Positions 30,435 to 39,589 are shown, counted from the stretch's first letter. The stretch is 64,000 bases of DNA from Hyphomicrobiales bacterium (GCA_017305935.1 JAFKJU010000013.1:163500-227499); one strand, 5' to 3'. Program-made: numbers and translations. The notes: generated from the letters alone by a model not told the origin.

Positions 30435-31463
30435 ATGAAGAAGAAGCTTCTGTCGGCGATGATCGGCGCGGCCGTCCTTGGAGTTGGCGCTCCGGCTGCT
30501 TTTGCGGGCAAACTCGACGACGTCAAGGCCAAGGGATTCATTCAATGCGGCGTCAACGGCGCCGGCCTGCTCGGTTTTGCCTCTCAGGACAGCAGCGGCA
30601 ACTGGTCCGGCCTCGACATCGATTACTGCAAAGCCGTCGCCGCTGCCGTTTTCGGCGATGCGACCAAGGTGAAATATACGCCGCTTTCGGCCAAGGATCG
30701 CTTTCCGGCGCTTCAGTCTGGCGAAATCGATCTTCTGTCGCGCAACACCACCTGGACGATCAGCCGCGACACGCAGCTCGGCTTCAACTTCCGCACCGTC
30801 AACTATTATGACGGCCAGGGATTCATGGCCCGCAAGGAGCTTGGCGTGAAATCGGCGCTGGAATTGTCGGGCGCCACTGTCTGCGTGCAGAGCGGCACCA
30901 CCACCGAACTCAACCTGGCCGACTACTTCAAGGCCAACAAGATGGAATACAAGCTGACCGTCTTCGAAAAGCAGGACGAGGTGGACCAGGCTTATGACGC
31001 CGGCAAGTGCGACGTCTACACCACCGACCAGTCGGGCCTGTATGCCATCCGACTGACGCTGTCCAAGCCGGACGATCATATCATCCTGCCGGAAATCATC
31101 TCCAAGGAGCCGCTCGGACCGGCCGTCCGCCAGGGCGACGACCAGTGGTTCGATATCGTGAGCTGGGCCCATTACGCCATGGTCGCCGCCGAGGAATTCG
31201 GCATCACCCAGGCCAATGTCGACGAGATGAAGTCCTCCACAAACCCGGACATCAAGCGTTTCCTCGGCACCGAGGAAGGTTCGACCATCGGCAAGGATCT
31301 GGGCGTCGACAGTGCCTGGGCCTACAATATCATCAAGCAGGTCGGCAATTACGGTGAATCCTTCGACCGCAACGTCGGTGAAGGCAGCAAGCTGAAGATT
31401 GCCCGTGGCCTCAACGCCCTGTGGACGAAGGGCGGCCTGCAATACGCACCGCCGATTCGCTGA
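30435..31463 (+). CDS. aapJ: General L-amino acid ABC transporter, periplasmic binding protein AapJ
   Basis: 342 residues. A signal peptide (Lys-rich start, cleavage near AFA at about 21) sends it to the periplasm. The mature protein is a type II solute-binding protein (SBP_bac_3): GFIQCGVNGAGLLGF near 31, LDIDYCKAVAAAVFGD near 58, SGEIDLLSRNTTW near 95 and a later GATVCVQSGTTTE hinge. AapJ homologues bind a broad range of L-amino acids in Rhizobium. The ATG follows AGGTTGGGA. A strong hairpin lies between it and aapQ. Confidence 0.95.
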   Translation: MKKKLLSAMIGAAVLGVGAPAAFAGKLDDVKAKGFIQCGVNGAGLLGFASQDSSGNWSGLDIDYCKAVAAAVFGDATKVKYTPLSAKDRFPALQSGEIDLLSRNTTWTISRDTQLGFNFRTVNYYDGQGFMARKELGVKSALELSGATVCVQSGTTTELNLADYFKANKMEYKLTVFEKQDEVDQAYDAGKCDVYTTDQSGLYAIRLTLSKPDDHIILPEIISKEPLGPAVRQGDDQWFDIVSWAHYAMVAAEEFGITQANVDEMKSSTNPDIKRFLGTEEGSTIGKDLGVDSAWAYNIIKQVGNYGESFDRNVGEGSKLKIARGLNALWTKGGLQYAPPIR

Positions 31464-31476
31464 TTCCCTCATTATC

Positions 31477-31500
31477 CGGGAGGCGGTTCGCCGCCTCCCG
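31477..31500 (+). terminator. Perfect hairpin between aapJ and aapQ
   Basis: A ten-base perfect stem (CGGGAGGCGG/CCGCCTCCCG) with a TTCG loop begins 13 bases after the aapJ stop. No T run follows, so it is more likely an mRNA-stabilising or partial stop element that lets the binding protein be made in excess of the permease, as is usual in such operons. Confidence 0.7.
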
Positions 31501-31552
31501 TCGCTGACAAAAAACAAAAGGCCCGAACCAAGGGCGCAGCAGGGGAAAATAT

Positions 31553-32746
31553 ATGGCTATGATGCAGGACAAGCTCGCGGATTCGCGAGCGCCGGCGGTA
31601 TCGCCCCTATACGATCCGAGAATACGCGGATTGTTCTATCAGATCGTGACCGTTCTTGCCCTTGTGGGCATCGTTTTCGTCATCGTGACCAATACGGCCG
31701 ACAATCTGCGTCGCGCCAACATCTCGTCGGGATTCGGCTTTCTGCAGGGACGCGCCGGTTTCGACCTCGGCCAGTCGCTCATCGAATATTCCAGCGACCA
31801 TACCTATCTCAGAGCGCTGGAAGTCGGCTTTATCAATACCCTCCTCGTGGCCGTCGTCGGCATCGCGCTGGCAACCGCCGTCGGCCTCGTGATCGGTATC
31901 GGGCGCCTGTCGTCCAACTGGCTGATCGCGCGTCTATGCACGGTCTATGTCGAGCTTTTTCGCAACATCCCGCCACTGCTGGTCATCTTCTTCTGGTATG
32001 TGACGGTCATCAACATCCTGCCGCAGGTGCGCGCCTCGATCGCCCTGCCGCTGGATATCTTCATCAACAATCGCGGCGTCTATTTTCCGAAACCGATCTT
32101 CGGCGAGGGCTTCGATTTCGTCGCCATCGCCTTTGTCGTCGGCATCGTGCTGTCGATCATGCATGCGCGCTGGGTCAGTGCCCGGCAGATGGCGACCGGC
32201 AAGCGCGCACCGGTGCTACCCGTTGTGCTGGCGCTGATCGTCGGCCTTCCGCTGGTGGTCTATTTCATCCAGGGCATGCCGTTGACCTTCGACGTGCCGA
32301 CCGCCGGCAAGTTCAACCTCACCGGCGGCAGCAATATCGGCCCGGAATTCGTCTCGCTGCTTTTGGCGCTGTCGCTCTATACCGCCGCCTTCATCGCCGA
32401 AATCGTCCGCGCCGGCATTCGCGGCGTGCCGAAGGGCCAGTCGGAGGCCGCCAATGCGCTCGGCGTGCGGCCGGGGCTGGCGATGCGGTTGATCGTCATT
32501 CCGCAGGCGTTGCGTATCATCATTCCGCCACTGACCAGCCAGTATCTGAACCTCATCAAGAACTCCTCGCTCGCCGTCGCCATCGGATACGCCGATCTGG
32601 TCGCCGTCGGCGGCACCATCCTCAACCAGACCGGCCATTCGATCGAGATCGTCGCCATCTGGATGGTGTTCTACGTGACGGTGAGCCTGCTGACCTCGCT
32701 GTTCATGAACTGGTTCAACGCCAAAATGGCCCTGGTGGAGCGCTGA
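31553..32746 (+). CDS. aapQ: General L-amino acid ABC transporter permease AapQ
   Basis: 397 residues, a long HisM-type permease with about eight membrane segments. The N-terminal half carries the FQSLIEYSSDHTYLRALEVG-like region and LFRNIPPLLVIFFWY; the C-terminal coupling loop EIVRAGIRGVPKGQSEAANALG fits the EAA motif that docks onto AapP. A large periplasmic insertion between these is typical for AapQ. GGGGAAAATAT precedes the ATG, and aapM starts three bases after its stop. Confidence 0.95.
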   Translation: MAMMQDKLADSRAPAVSPLYDPRIRGLFYQIVTVLALVGIVFVIVTNTADNLRRANISSGFGFLQGRAGFDLGQSLIEYSSDHTYLRALEVGFINTLLVAVVGIALATAVGLVIGIGRLSSNWLIARLCTVYVELFRNIPPLLVIFFWYVTVINILPQVRASIALPLDIFINNRGVYFPKPIFGEGFDFVAIAFVVGIVLSIMHARWVSARQMATGKRAPVLPVVLALIVGLPLVVYFIQGMPLTFDVPTAGKFNLTGGSNIGPEFVSLLLALSLYTAAFIAEIVRAGIRGVPKGQSEAANALGVRPGLAMRLIVIPQALRIIIPPLTSQYLNLIKNSSLAVAIGYADLVAVGGTILNQTGHSIEIVAIWMVFYVTVSLLTSLFMNWFNAKMALVER

Positions 32747-32749
32747 TCC

Positions 32750-33904
32750 ATGGCAATGGTTACACCCTTTATGCGCACCGACATGCTGGAGCCGGAACAG
32801 GCTCCCCGCCAGGAAAGCGGCGTCATCGGCTGGCTGCGGCACAACCTGTTCGGCTCGATCTTCGATTCGGTGCTGACGATTCTAGCGCTGCTTTTCCTGA
32901 TCGCGCTTCTGCCGCCCATCTTCGAGTGGCTGTTCGTCAACGCCACCTGGCGCGGCGCAGACCGCTCCGTCTGCGCCACGGTGGCGCAGGGCGGCACGCA
33001 GCCGGATGGCTGGAGCGGCGCCTGCTGGGCCTATGTCGGCGATTACTTCCAGCAATTCATGTACGGCACTTACCCCATGGACCAACGCTGGCGGCCATCG
33101 CTGGTGGCGGCGCTGTTCGTCATACTGTTGGCGCCTTTGTTGATTCCCAAGGTTCCACACAAGGGCTGGAATGCGCTGGCACTGTTCGTCGTCTTCCCGA
33201 TCATCGCGGCCATCCTGCTGCTCGGCGGTGTCTTCGGACTGCCCTTTGTCGAGACCGCCATGTGGGGCGGGCTGATGGTGACGCTGATCATTTCCTTCGT
33301 CGGCATCGCCGTGTCCCTGCCCTTCGGCATCCTGCTGGCGCTCGGGCGACGCTCGAAGATGCCGGTCATCAAGATGCTGTGCGTCGCCTTCATCGAACTG
33401 ATCCGCGGCGTACCGCTGATCACCGTCCTGTTCATGGCCAGCGTCATGCTGCCGCTGTTCCTGCCGGCCGGCTGGACGATCGACAAGCTGCTGCGCGCCC
33501 TGGTCGGGGTGTCGATCTTCGCGTCGGCCTATATGGCGGAAGTCATTCGCGGCGGCCTGCAAGCCGTTCCGAAGGGCCAGTATGAAGGCGCCGACTCGCT
33601 CGGGCTCAGCTATTGGCAGAAAATGCGCCTGGTCGTCATGCCGCAGGCGATCAAGCTGGTCATCCCCGGCATCGTCAACACCTTCATCGGCATGTTCAAG
33701 GATACGTCGCTGGTGTCGATCATTTCGATGTACGATCTGCTGGGCATCGTGAAGAAAAGTTTCAGCGATCCGACCTGGGTATCGCCGGTGACCTCCTTGA
33801 CGGGGCTTGTCTTCGCCGGCACTGTCTTTTGGCTTTTCTGCTTCGGCATGTCCAGATATTCCGGCTTCATGGAGCGGCATCTGGATACCGGACACAAACG
33901 ATAA
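32750..33904 (+). CDS. aapM: General L-amino acid ABC transporter permease AapM
   Basis: 384 residues, second permease of the heteromeric channel. Membrane segments are concentrated in the first 60 residues and after residue 110. [16 protein letters not shown] is followed by the coupling loop [29 protein letters not shown] (near 265), the EAA motif. The periplasmic loop with two Cys near residues 70-90 is family-typical. It lies between aapQ and aapP. Confidence 0.95.
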   Translation: MAMVTPFMRTDMLEPEQAPRQESGVIGWLRHNLFGSIFDSVLTILALLFLIALLPPIFEWLFVNATWRGADRSVCATVAQGGTQPDGWSGACWAYVGDYFQQFMYGTYPMDQRWRPSLVAALFVILLAPLLIPKVPHKGWNALALFVVFPIIAAILLLGGVFGLPFVETAMWGGLMVTLIISFVGIAVSLPFGILLALGRRSKMPVIKMLCVAFIELIRGVPLITVLFMASVMLPLFLPAGWTIDKLLRALVGVSIFASAYMAEVIRGGLQAVPKGQYEGADSLGLSYWQKMRLVVMPQAIKLVIPGIVNTFIGMFKDTSLVSIISMYDLLGIVKKSFSDPTWVSPVTSLTGLVFAGTVFWLFCFGMSRYSGFMERHLDTGHKR

Positions 33905-33916
33905 AGGGGTTCAACA

Positions 33917-34690
33917 ATGGCTGAAGCCGAACTGAAGAAAATGACCGTGTCGGCCACCGACGTCGCGGTCGAAATCGCCAAGATGAACAAGTGGTACGGC
34001 GATTTCCACGTGCTGCGCGACATCGACCTCAAGGTCATGAAAGGCGAGCGCATCGTCATCGCCGGCCCCTCCGGGTCCGGCAAGTCGACGATGATCCGCT
34101 GCATCAACCGCCTCGAAGAGCACCAGTCGGGCAAGATCGTCGTCGACGGCATCGAACTGACCAACGACCTCAAGAAGATCGACGAGGTGCGCCGCGAAGT
34201 CGGCATGGTGTTCCAGCATTTCAACCTTTTCCCGCACCTGACCATCCTCGAAAACTGCACCCTGGCGCCGATCTGGGTGCGCAAGATGCCGAAGAAGGAG
34301 GCCGAGGAAGTGGCGATGCACTACCTCAAGCGCGTCAAGATCCCCGAGCAGGCCCATAAATATCCTGGCCAGCTCTCCGGCGGCCAGCAGCAGCGCGTGG
34401 CCATTGCCCGCTCGCTGTGCATGAAGCCGAAGATCATGCTGTTCGACGAGCCGACCTCGGCGCTCGACCCCGAAATGGTCAAGGAAGTGCTCGACACCAT
34501 GGTGTCGCTCGCCGAAGAAGGCATGACCATGCTCTGCGTGACCCACGAAATGGGCTTTGCCCGCCAGGTCGCCAACCGCGTCATCTTCATGGACCAGGGC
34601 CAGATCGTCGAGCAGAATTCGCCGCACGAGTTCTTCGACAATCCGCAGCACGAGCGCACCAAGCTGTTCCTCAGCCAGATCCTGCATTGA
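33917..34690 (+). CDS. aapP: General L-amino acid ABC transporter ATP-binding protein AapP
   Basis: 257 residues. Walker [10 protein letters not shown] near residue 55, Q-loop [11 protein letters not shown] near 102, signature LSGGQQQR near 153, Walker [13 protein letters not shown] near 172, and switch His in CVTHEMGF near 206. It powers uptake through AapQM. AAAGGGG lies eight bases before the ATG. It ends the operon; tRNA-Pro follows. Confidence 0.96.
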   Translation: MAEAELKKMTVSATDVAVEIAKMNKWYGDFHVLRDIDLKVMKGERIVIAGPSGSGKSTMIRCINRLEEHQSGKIVVDGIELTNDLKKIDEVRREVGMVFQHFNLFPHLTILENCTLAPIWVRKMPKKEAEEVAMHYLKRVKIPEQAHKYPGQLSGGQQQRVAIARSLCMKPKIMLFDEPTSALDPEMVKEVLDTMVSLAEEGMTMLCVTHEMGFARQVANRVIFMDQGQIVEQNSPHEFFDNPQHERTKLFLSQILH

Positions 34691-34696
34691 ATCTTT

Positions 34697-34729
34697 GCTG
34701 CCGGAGAGGCTGCCCGCCTCCCCGGCAGC
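34697..34729 (+). terminator. Hairpin after aapP
   Basis: GCTGCCGG-AGAGGC and GCCTC-CCCGGCAGC form an imperfect stem seven bases past the aapP stop. No T run follows, so intrinsic termination is uncertain. Confidence 0.45.
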
Positions 34730-34817
34730 ATCCGCCATGCAACGGGGACAACCGGGCCGAACCTCGATTTTGCAGTTGCGGTCCGCGCCGGAAGCGTGTA
34801 TCCCGCGCCACAGGATA

Positions 34818-34894
<77 letters not shown>

Positions 34895-35133
34895 TCATCC
34901 TCTTCCCATTTTATTGTTTTTCGTCTGCGCGATCTCTGTCGAGTGTCAGTCAACGACGTCGGCTAGTTTTTCGCGGTGCTGGCGAATTCGGATTGATAAG
35001 ATGTACCGAGATGGCTATTGAAATTGAAGACTCGTATGTCTGAGTTTTCGATTGCGATGGCAAGGAAACCGGGCACTTCGGGTCGACGTCACTCGACCGC
35101 AGACCATTGTCGATCAACGGAGCCATGACTGAG

Positions 35134-35439
35134 ATGTCCGCAAGGATCTATCGCCCTGCCAAAACCGCGATGCAATCCGGAAAGGCCAAGACGCACCTCT
35201 GGGTGCTGGAATTCGATCAGGAGCAGCCGCGCAAGATCGATCCGATCATGGGGTATACGTCTTCGGGGGATATGAAGCAGCAACTCAAGCTGACCTTCGA
35301 ATCTCAGGAAGAAGCCGAAGCCTATGCCCAGCGCAACGGCATCGACTACCGGGTGATCCAGCCCAAGGAAGCGACGCGCAAGGCGGTTTCCTATTCGGAC
35401 AATTTCCGCTTCAACCGCACACAGCCCTGGACGCACTGA
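35134..35439 (+). CDS. NDUFS4-like accessory subunit of NADH:ubiquinone oxidoreductase (ETC_C1_NDUFA4 family)
   Basis: 101 residues from the preferred ATG. The homologue of the 18-kDa complex I subunit NDUFS4, found in alphaproteobacteria and mitochondria; it stabilises the N-module. Family features: SARIYRPAKTAMQSGK at the start, HLWVLEFDQE, DPIMGYTSSGDMKQQ near 40, and SYSDNFRFNRTQPWTH at the end. An upstream ATG (35125) is equally close to GGAG and cannot be excluded. It lies alone between tRNA-Pro and tRNA-Arg, away from nuo genes. Confidence 0.88.
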   Translation: MSARIYRPAKTAMQSGKAKTHLWVLEFDQEQPRKIDPIMGYTSSGDMKQQLKLTFESQEEAEAYAQRNGIDYRVIQPKEATRKAVSYSDNFRFNRTQPWTH

Positions 35440-35447
35440 CAGCCGAC

Positions 35448-35471
35448 GTTGCGGGGAACGCCTTCCGCAAC
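35448..35471 (+). terminator. Hairpin between the NDUFS4-like gene and tRNA-Arg
   Basis: A seven-base stem GTTGCGG/CCGCAAC with a ten-base loop starts eight bases after the stop codon. There is no strong T run, so termination is only possible. Confidence 0.35.
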
Positions 35472-35510
35472 CTGAACTTCGATCCCTCATGGTTTCCGGG
35501 GGGTCGCCAC

Positions 35511-35587
<77 letters not shown>

Positions 35588-35909
35588 CCGCCTTTTCGTC
35601 TTCAAAGCATTTTTTTAGCCGGGCCTCGCAACCGCCGCCCGAATCGTCTCATTTTTTGAATCAGGAATCACTTATCGGCCAAGCAACGCCCTTTGGGTGT
35701 TCGACTATGTTGCGCGGCCGAATTCGGCTGCAGCATAAAATCGGCCGGATTGCACCATTGTTTCGTCGGAGTTGTCGCGCTATATGGGTGCTCTATCGAA
35801 CTATGTTAGCGACCTTTGCCTAAGCCGATGCGGCCTGTCAGAACTCCTTCATCGTCGATATTGTCGCCGGCTCTGCCCGGCTCCCCTCAACGATTGAAAG
35901 GAAATCGTT
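35588..35909. other. 322-base region between tRNA-Arg and cspA
   Basis: No supported gene. The right half holds a candidate promoter (35758-35786) and an untranslated cspA leader of about 115 bases. The left half contains a CGGCCG-AATTCGG inverted repeat near 35716 and otherwise no clear signal. Confidence 0.5.
35758..35786 (+). promoter_or_regulatory. Candidate cspA promoter
   Basis: TTGTTT and TATATG are 17 bases apart. A start near 35793 would give a leader of about 115 bases, in line with the long cold-responsive leaders of cspA genes. Confidence 0.4.
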
Positions 35910-36119
35910 ATGAACACAGGTACCGTCAAGTGGTTCAACAGCACCAAGGGTTATGGCTTCATCCAGCCGGATAACGGCGGCCAGGACGTCTTCGTTCACA
36001 TCTCCGCTGTCGAGCGTTCGGGCATGTCGTCGCTGACCGACGGCCAGAAGGTTTCCTATGAAATCATTCAGGATCGTCGCTCGGGCAAGAGCTCGGCCGG
36101 CAACCTCAGCGCCGCCTGA
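35910..36119 (+). CDS. cspA: Cold shock protein, CspA family
   Basis: 69 residues, a single five-stranded cold-shock domain that binds single-stranded nucleic acid and melts RNA structure. RNP1 is KGYGFIQP at 14-21 and RNP2 is VFVHIS near 31. The start [15 protein letters not shown] is typical. GAAAGGAAATCGTT precedes the ATG. A strong terminator follows 42 bases after the stop. Whether it is cold-induced cannot be told from sequence. Confidence 0.95.
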   Translation: MNTGTVKWFNSTKGYGFIQPDNGGQDVFVHISAVERSGMSSLTDGQKVSYEIIQDRRSGKSSAGNLSAA

Positions 36120-36160
36120 TCACTGCCTGACGCAGCCTGCAGGCAGTCGCATCCTATCGA

Positions 36161-36187
36161 AAGGCCGGGTCATGCCCGGCCTTTTTT
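36161..36187 (+). terminator. Intrinsic terminator after cspA
   Basis: Nine-base stem AAGGCCGGG/CCCGGCCTT with a TCATG loop and six T on the plus strand. Confidence 0.9.
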
Positions 36188-36235
36188 GATTCGATCCGTG
36201 GTGCAGGACGTGGCGTTGATCGCCATGCGACATGC

Positions 36236-36262
36236 AAAAGCCGCCTGCAATGGACAGGCGGT
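36236..36262 (-). terminator. Terminator-like hairpin facing the DUF192 gene
   Basis: On the minus strand CCGCCTG...CAGGCGG forms a seven-base stem followed by CTTTTGC. It lies about 90 bases past the DUF192 stop, on the far side of the palindromic repeat at 36292. Confidence 0.55.
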
Positions 36263-36291
36263 CCGGAACCTCGCAGTTTCACTGTCGACTC

Positions 36292-36343
36292 GCTGGAGCA
36301 TTTCCAGCCAAAGCGAGATCGCTTCGGCGTGGGACAATGCGGC
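36292..36343 (+). repeat. Interspersed rhizobial palindrome, copy 3 (variant)
   Basis: Arms GGAGCATTTCCAGCC-AAAGCGA and TCGCTT-CGGCGTGGGACAATGC form an imperfect inverted repeat. It shares the GCATTTCCAG end with the copies at 15111, 28841 and 38063 but has a different centre, so it is a subfamily. Confidence 0.55.
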
Positions 36344-36351
36344 AAAACACT

Positions 36352-36846
36352 CTATCGATCGTTGCCGATCTGGCGGCTGATGACCCGGTCGCCTTCGCGG
36401 ATGCCGAGGGCCGCGGCGCGGCCGCCGTTGATCTCCAGCACATATTTCACGGGACCACGAGAGTCGATGATCGCCTGAGACATCGGCTCCGCCTCGCGGT
36501 GGATGCGGTGGATGGCGCCACCCTCGCCTATGAACAGCATATCGAGCGGGATCTCGGTATTCATCATCCACATGCTGACGCGGCGAGTCACACCGAAATC
36601 GAACAGCATGCCGGCATCCGCGTCCATATGCTTGCGAAACATAAGGCCACGGGAGCGCTGTTCGTCGCTGGTCGCCAGTTCGACGAGGAACTGATGCTTC
36701 GTGCCGCCGGCTGAAATCACGGTCAGCAATTCCGACGGGAAATTGATCTCGTCCGCCGAAGCCTCGGCCAGCCCCAGAACCGACAGAAAGAGAAAAAGCG
36801 CCGCAACGGCGCTTTTTACAGATCGCGAAAAGCAATGCACGGCCAT
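36352..36846 (-). CDS. DUF192 family protein, secreted
   Basis: 164 residues. A signal peptide spans about residues 1-30 (hydrophobic LFLFLSVLGLAEASA). The DUF192 domain follows: FLVELATSDEQRSRGLMFRKHM near 50, FDFGVTRRVSMWMMNTEIPLDMLFI near 85, and ALGIREGDRVI at the end. Function of the family is not established. Its ATG shares one base with the stop of the double cold-shock gene (TGATG), indicating translational coupling with an RNA-binding protein. Confidence 0.88.
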   Translation of the reverse strand: MAVHCFSRSVKSAVAALFLFLSVLGLAEASADEINFPSELLTVISAGGTKHQFLVELATSDEQRSRGLMFRKHMDADAGMLFDFGVTRRVSMWMMNTEIPLDMLFIGEGGAIHRIHREAEPMSQAIIDSRGPVKYVLEINGGRAAALGIREGDRVISRQIGNDR

Positions 36847-37424
36847 CAATGCGACCTGCCGGGAAAACTCGGCGTATCCGGATGGATTTCCGCCGCCATC
36901 AGGCCCTTGTCGCCATTGCCGAAGCGCACCAGAACGACCTGGCCGGGACGCAGTTCGGTGAGGCCGAAGCGACGCAGCGTTTCCATGTGGATGAAGATAT
37001 CCTCGGTGCCTTCGCCGCGCGTCAGGAAGCCGAAGCCCTTGGTGCGATTGAACCACTTGACCAGGGCTCGCTCCAGCCCGCTCGTCGGTGTTACCTGCAC
37101 ATGGGTGCGCACCGGCGGCAGTTGCGAGGGATGGATCGCGGTCGACTGGTCCATCGAAAGAATGCGAAACGCCTGGTATCCGCGATCGCGCTTCTGAACC
37201 AGCGCGACGATGCGCGTGCCCTCGAGAATAGTTTGATATCCGTCGCGCCTCAGGCAGGTGACATGCAGAAGAACATCCTGCATTCCATTGTCCGGGATGA
37301 TGAACCCGAACCCCTTTGCGACATCAAACCATTTGACGACTCCCGTCACCTCGATCAGTTCGACGGGCTCACTCGAGAATTCCTCGAAAAAAGTGACGCC
37401 TTTCGACGAAATCTTGTCCACCAT
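36846..37424 (-). CDS. Double cold-shock-domain protein (CspD-like)
   Basis: 192 residues with two cold-shock domains. The first (about 25-95) has KGFGFIIP and VLLHVTCLR; the second (about 118-185) has KGFGFLTR and IFIHMETLRR. RNP2-like segments are altered compared with CspA (His kept, flanking aromatic lost), so nucleic-acid binding may be weaker or specialised. This two-domain architecture is common in rhizobia. It is transcribed with DUF192 and converges on the cspA unit. Confidence 0.9.
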   Translation of the reverse strand: MVDKISSKGVTFFEEFSSEPVELIEVTGVVKWFDVAKGFGFIIPDNGMQDVLLHVTCLRRDGYQTILEGTRIVALVQKRDRGYQAFRILSMDQSTAIHPSQLPPVRTHVQVTPTSGLERALVKWFNRTKGFGFLTRGEGTEDIFIHMETLRRFGLTELRPGQVVLVRFGNGDKGLMAAEIHPDTPSFPGRSH

Positions 37425-37618
37425 CTTTTGCCAGCCCCTCGATTACGCGCCACACACCCGCTGCGGTTAACTGATTCTTGACGATCAAATTAACATCTCG
37501 GTAACCGTTTCGCGCAAGTCCTAGTTTCGATTTACCTCTGTCGTTTTTTAACGGACAAGGCTTGCTTGAAGCTGTTTTCGAGCCAAATATCCGCCCGCAA
37601 ACATAGGGAGAAAAGCCG

Positions 37619-38059
37619 ATGCGCTATCTACACACAATGGTCAGGGTCAAGGATCTGGATACCTCACTGCGCTTTTATAGCACAGTCTTTGGGCTGACGG
37701 AAATTCGTCGTTACGAAAATGAAAAGGGCCGGTTCACGCTGGTGTTCCTTGCGGCCCGCGACGATCTGGAAACCGCGCGCGAGAAACTGTCGCCCTGCCT
37801 GGAACTGACCTACAACTGGGATACGGAAGACTACACCGGTGGGCGCAATTTCGGCCACCTCGCGTATGAAGTCGACGATATCTACGATTTCTGCCGTCAT
37901 TTGATGGACAATGGCATCACCATCAACCGGCCGCCGCGTGACGGGCACATGGCTTTCGTGCGCTCGCCGGACGGGATCTCCATCGAGATCCTGCAGAAGG
38001 GCGAAAGCCTGCCGCCGGCCGAGCCCTGGGCTTCGATGGAAAACACCGGAAGCTGGTAA
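37619..38059 (+). CDS. gloA: Lactoylglutathione lyase (glyoxalase I)
   Basis: 146 residues. It isomerises the methylglyoxal-glutathione hemithioacetal to S-lactoylglutathione. The vicinal-oxygen-chelate fold is evident: RYLHTMVRVKDLDTSLRFY with metal His5, LELTYNWDTEDYTGGRNFGHLAYEV with Glu and His ligands near 60 and 78, and DGISIEILQ with the last Glu near 125. The length fits the nickel-type enzymes. AGGGAGAAAAGCCG precedes the ATG. Confidence 0.95.
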   Translation: MRYLHTMVRVKDLDTSLRFYSTVFGLTEIRRYENEKGRFTLVFLAARDDLETAREKLSPCLELTYNWDTEDYTGGRNFGHLAYEVDDIYDFCRHLMDNGITINRPPRDGHMAFVRSPDGISIEILQKGESLPPAEPWASMENTGSW

Positions 38060-38062
38060 GCC

Positions 38063-38165
38063 TGGAGCGTTTCCGCCCTCTTTGAGGCGCGGGAACGCTT
38101 AACTCCTTGTTTTGGTGCATTTCCAGCTGAGAAACCGGCCTCCGCTCTCCCTGGAAATGCTTCTG
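38063..38165 (+). repeat. Interspersed rhizobial palindrome, copy 4 (longest, two palindromes)
   Basis: A composite element: first inverted repeat GAGCGTTTCC...GGGAACGCTT (38065-38100), then a linker AACTCCTTGTTTTGG, then a second inverted repeat GCATTTCCAGC...CCTGGAAATGC (38117-38160). The second half matches copies 1 and 2. It starts four bases after the gloA stop. Confidence 0.7.
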
Positions 38166-38261
38166 ATGACAGCTTAGCGCAAGTCCCGCCTGCTATTTCC
38201 GCGTCATGGAGCGATGGCGATCCCAGGGCAAAACCCGGGCATTGCCGCGTGGCCGGTCGGC

Positions 38262-39365
38262 ATGATTGCCCCGGCCCATGGGAAATGGGTCTTACGCTTG
38301 CGTATCGAACACTTCACGACGACGAATCGAACGTCATTGAGCCTCAGGCTGGCTTCGGCCGGCCTGTTGCTGCTTCTGGCGGGTTGTGTGACGGCGCCGC
38401 AAAAGCCGGGCGACGGCAAGCTCGATGCCGCCCAGCTCGGCCTCGACCCGCAGATCGTGCCGCTGGCGCAGGAAGAGGCGCAACAGATCGCCGGCAAGCC
38501 GCGCGCTGCACTTGCCGCACCTGTCCGACAGCCGCAGCTTGCGGCAAGCGAGCAATCCCAGCCGGCCGCGGACATGGCAAGCACGCCGATGCAAGCCCAG
38601 CCGAATATCGGCGGCCTTGCATTGCAGCCGACCGGCATCAATCCCAGCCGTGCATCGATCTTCGCGGCGCCGAGACCCGCAACGATTGCACCGCTGGAGC
38701 CGACAGCCGCCGATGTGCCCGCTTTCGCACCGACGCCGTCGGCGAGTCCGGCGGTCAACAGCATCCAACAGCAGGCACCGAAGGCACCAAGCGCAGCGCC
38801 TAGCCCCCTTTCGCAAAAGGCGCAGAAGGCCGATCCGCGTTTCGCCGGCCTGCCCTTTCGCCGCAACGACTATATCGGCGCCGATGACATTCCATTGGCC
38901 ATGGCGGCGAATTTCTATGCTAGCAAGAACCTCTACACGCCCGAGGATGGAGACGACGCGCCAGCCGGGCTGATGAAACTGGCCTCGCTCTCCGGCATGG
39001 CGCGCAACGCCGCCCATGGCTTGCGCATCCAGCGCCCGGACGTACAGGTCGGCTGCTTCAAGCCGGAACTTGTCGGGCTGATCAAAAGCGCCGAACGGCA
39101 TTTCGGCACCCAAGCCTTGGTGACCTCCGGTTATCGCGATCCAGCGCACAACCGCCGGGTCGGCGGCGCGCTGCATTCGCTGCATATGAAATGCGACGCG
39201 GCCGATATCCAGCTCGCCGGAGTTTCCAAGTGGGATCTGGCGAAATTCCTGCGCGCCCAGCCGGGCCGTGGCGGGGTTGGCACCTATTGCCATACGCCTT
39301 CGGTGCATATCGATATCGGTCGTCCGCGCGACTGGAACTGGCGCTGCCGCCGCGACGAGGTATGA
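38262..39365 (+). CDS. Lipoprotein with peptidase M15A-like domain
   Basis: About 367 residues. A lipobox LLLLLAGC predicts lipidation at the outer or inner membrane. A long Ala/Pro/Gln-rich linker (about 60-190) leads to a C-terminal YcbK-like M15_3 domain: LVTSGYRDPAHNRRVGGALHS, then HMKCDAADIQ and SVHIDIGR, with His/Asp/His zinc ligands as in D,D-carboxypeptidases. The start is uncertain: ATG at 38214, ATG at 38262 or TTG at 38295 are in frame; the last gives the most usual signal length. A role in peptidoglycan trimming is inferred. Confidence 0.8.
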   Translation: MIAPAHGKWVLRLRIEHFTTTNRTSLSLRLASAGLLLLLAGCVTAPQKPGDGKLDAAQLGLDPQIVPLAQEEAQQIAGKPRAALAAPVRQPQLAASEQSQPAADMASTPMQAQPNIGGLALQPTGINPSRASIFAAPRPATIAPLEPTAADVPAFAPTPSASPAVNSIQQQAPKAPSAAPSPLSQKAQKADPRFAGLPFRRNDYIGADDIPLAMAANFYASKNLYTPEDGDDAPAGLMKLASLSGMARNAAHGLRIQRPDVQVGCFKPELVGLIKSAERHFGTQALVTSGYRDPAHNRRVGGALHSLHMKCDAADIQLAGVSKWDLAKFLRAQPGRGGVGTYCHTPSVHIDIGRPRDWNWRCRRDEV

Positions 39366-39467
39366 GCTCGGCCGCCCAGGCAATAAGACCTTGTTTTTCA
39401 TCGCCTATCGTCGTGTCTCCCGTTGTCGTCGATTTGTCATTTTTTTGTTCCTGAACGCATTTCGCGC

Positions 39468-39496
39468 TTGCAGGTTTCGAAAGCTCTCACTATAAC
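39468..39496 (+). promoter_or_regulatory. Promoter of tRNA-Glu copy 1
   Basis: TTGCAG and TATAAC with 17 bases between, 18 bases before the tRNA. The same arrangement precedes copy 2. Confidence 0.75.
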
Positions 39497-39514
39497 GCGC
39501 CTACCAAAGCGCAC

Positions 39515-39589
39515 GCGCCCTTCGTCTATCGGTTAGGACGTCAGATTTTCATTCTGAAAAGAGGGGTTCGACTCCCCTAGGGCGTGCCA
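39515..39589 (+). tRNA. tRNA-Glu (anticodon TTC), copy 1
   Basis: 75 bases with encoded CCA. Acceptor GCGCCCT/AGGGCGT (first pair G-T), anticodon loop TTTTCAT in a TCAGA/TCTGA stem, T arm GGTTCGACTCC. It is identical base for base to the copy at 42038. Confidence 0.95.

Noticed and set aside
31399..33585. A 728-codon plus-strand frame across aapJ, aapQ and aapM
   Set aside because: It is out of frame with all three clear genes and its translation is Arg/His/Pro-rich without any membrane or domain pattern.
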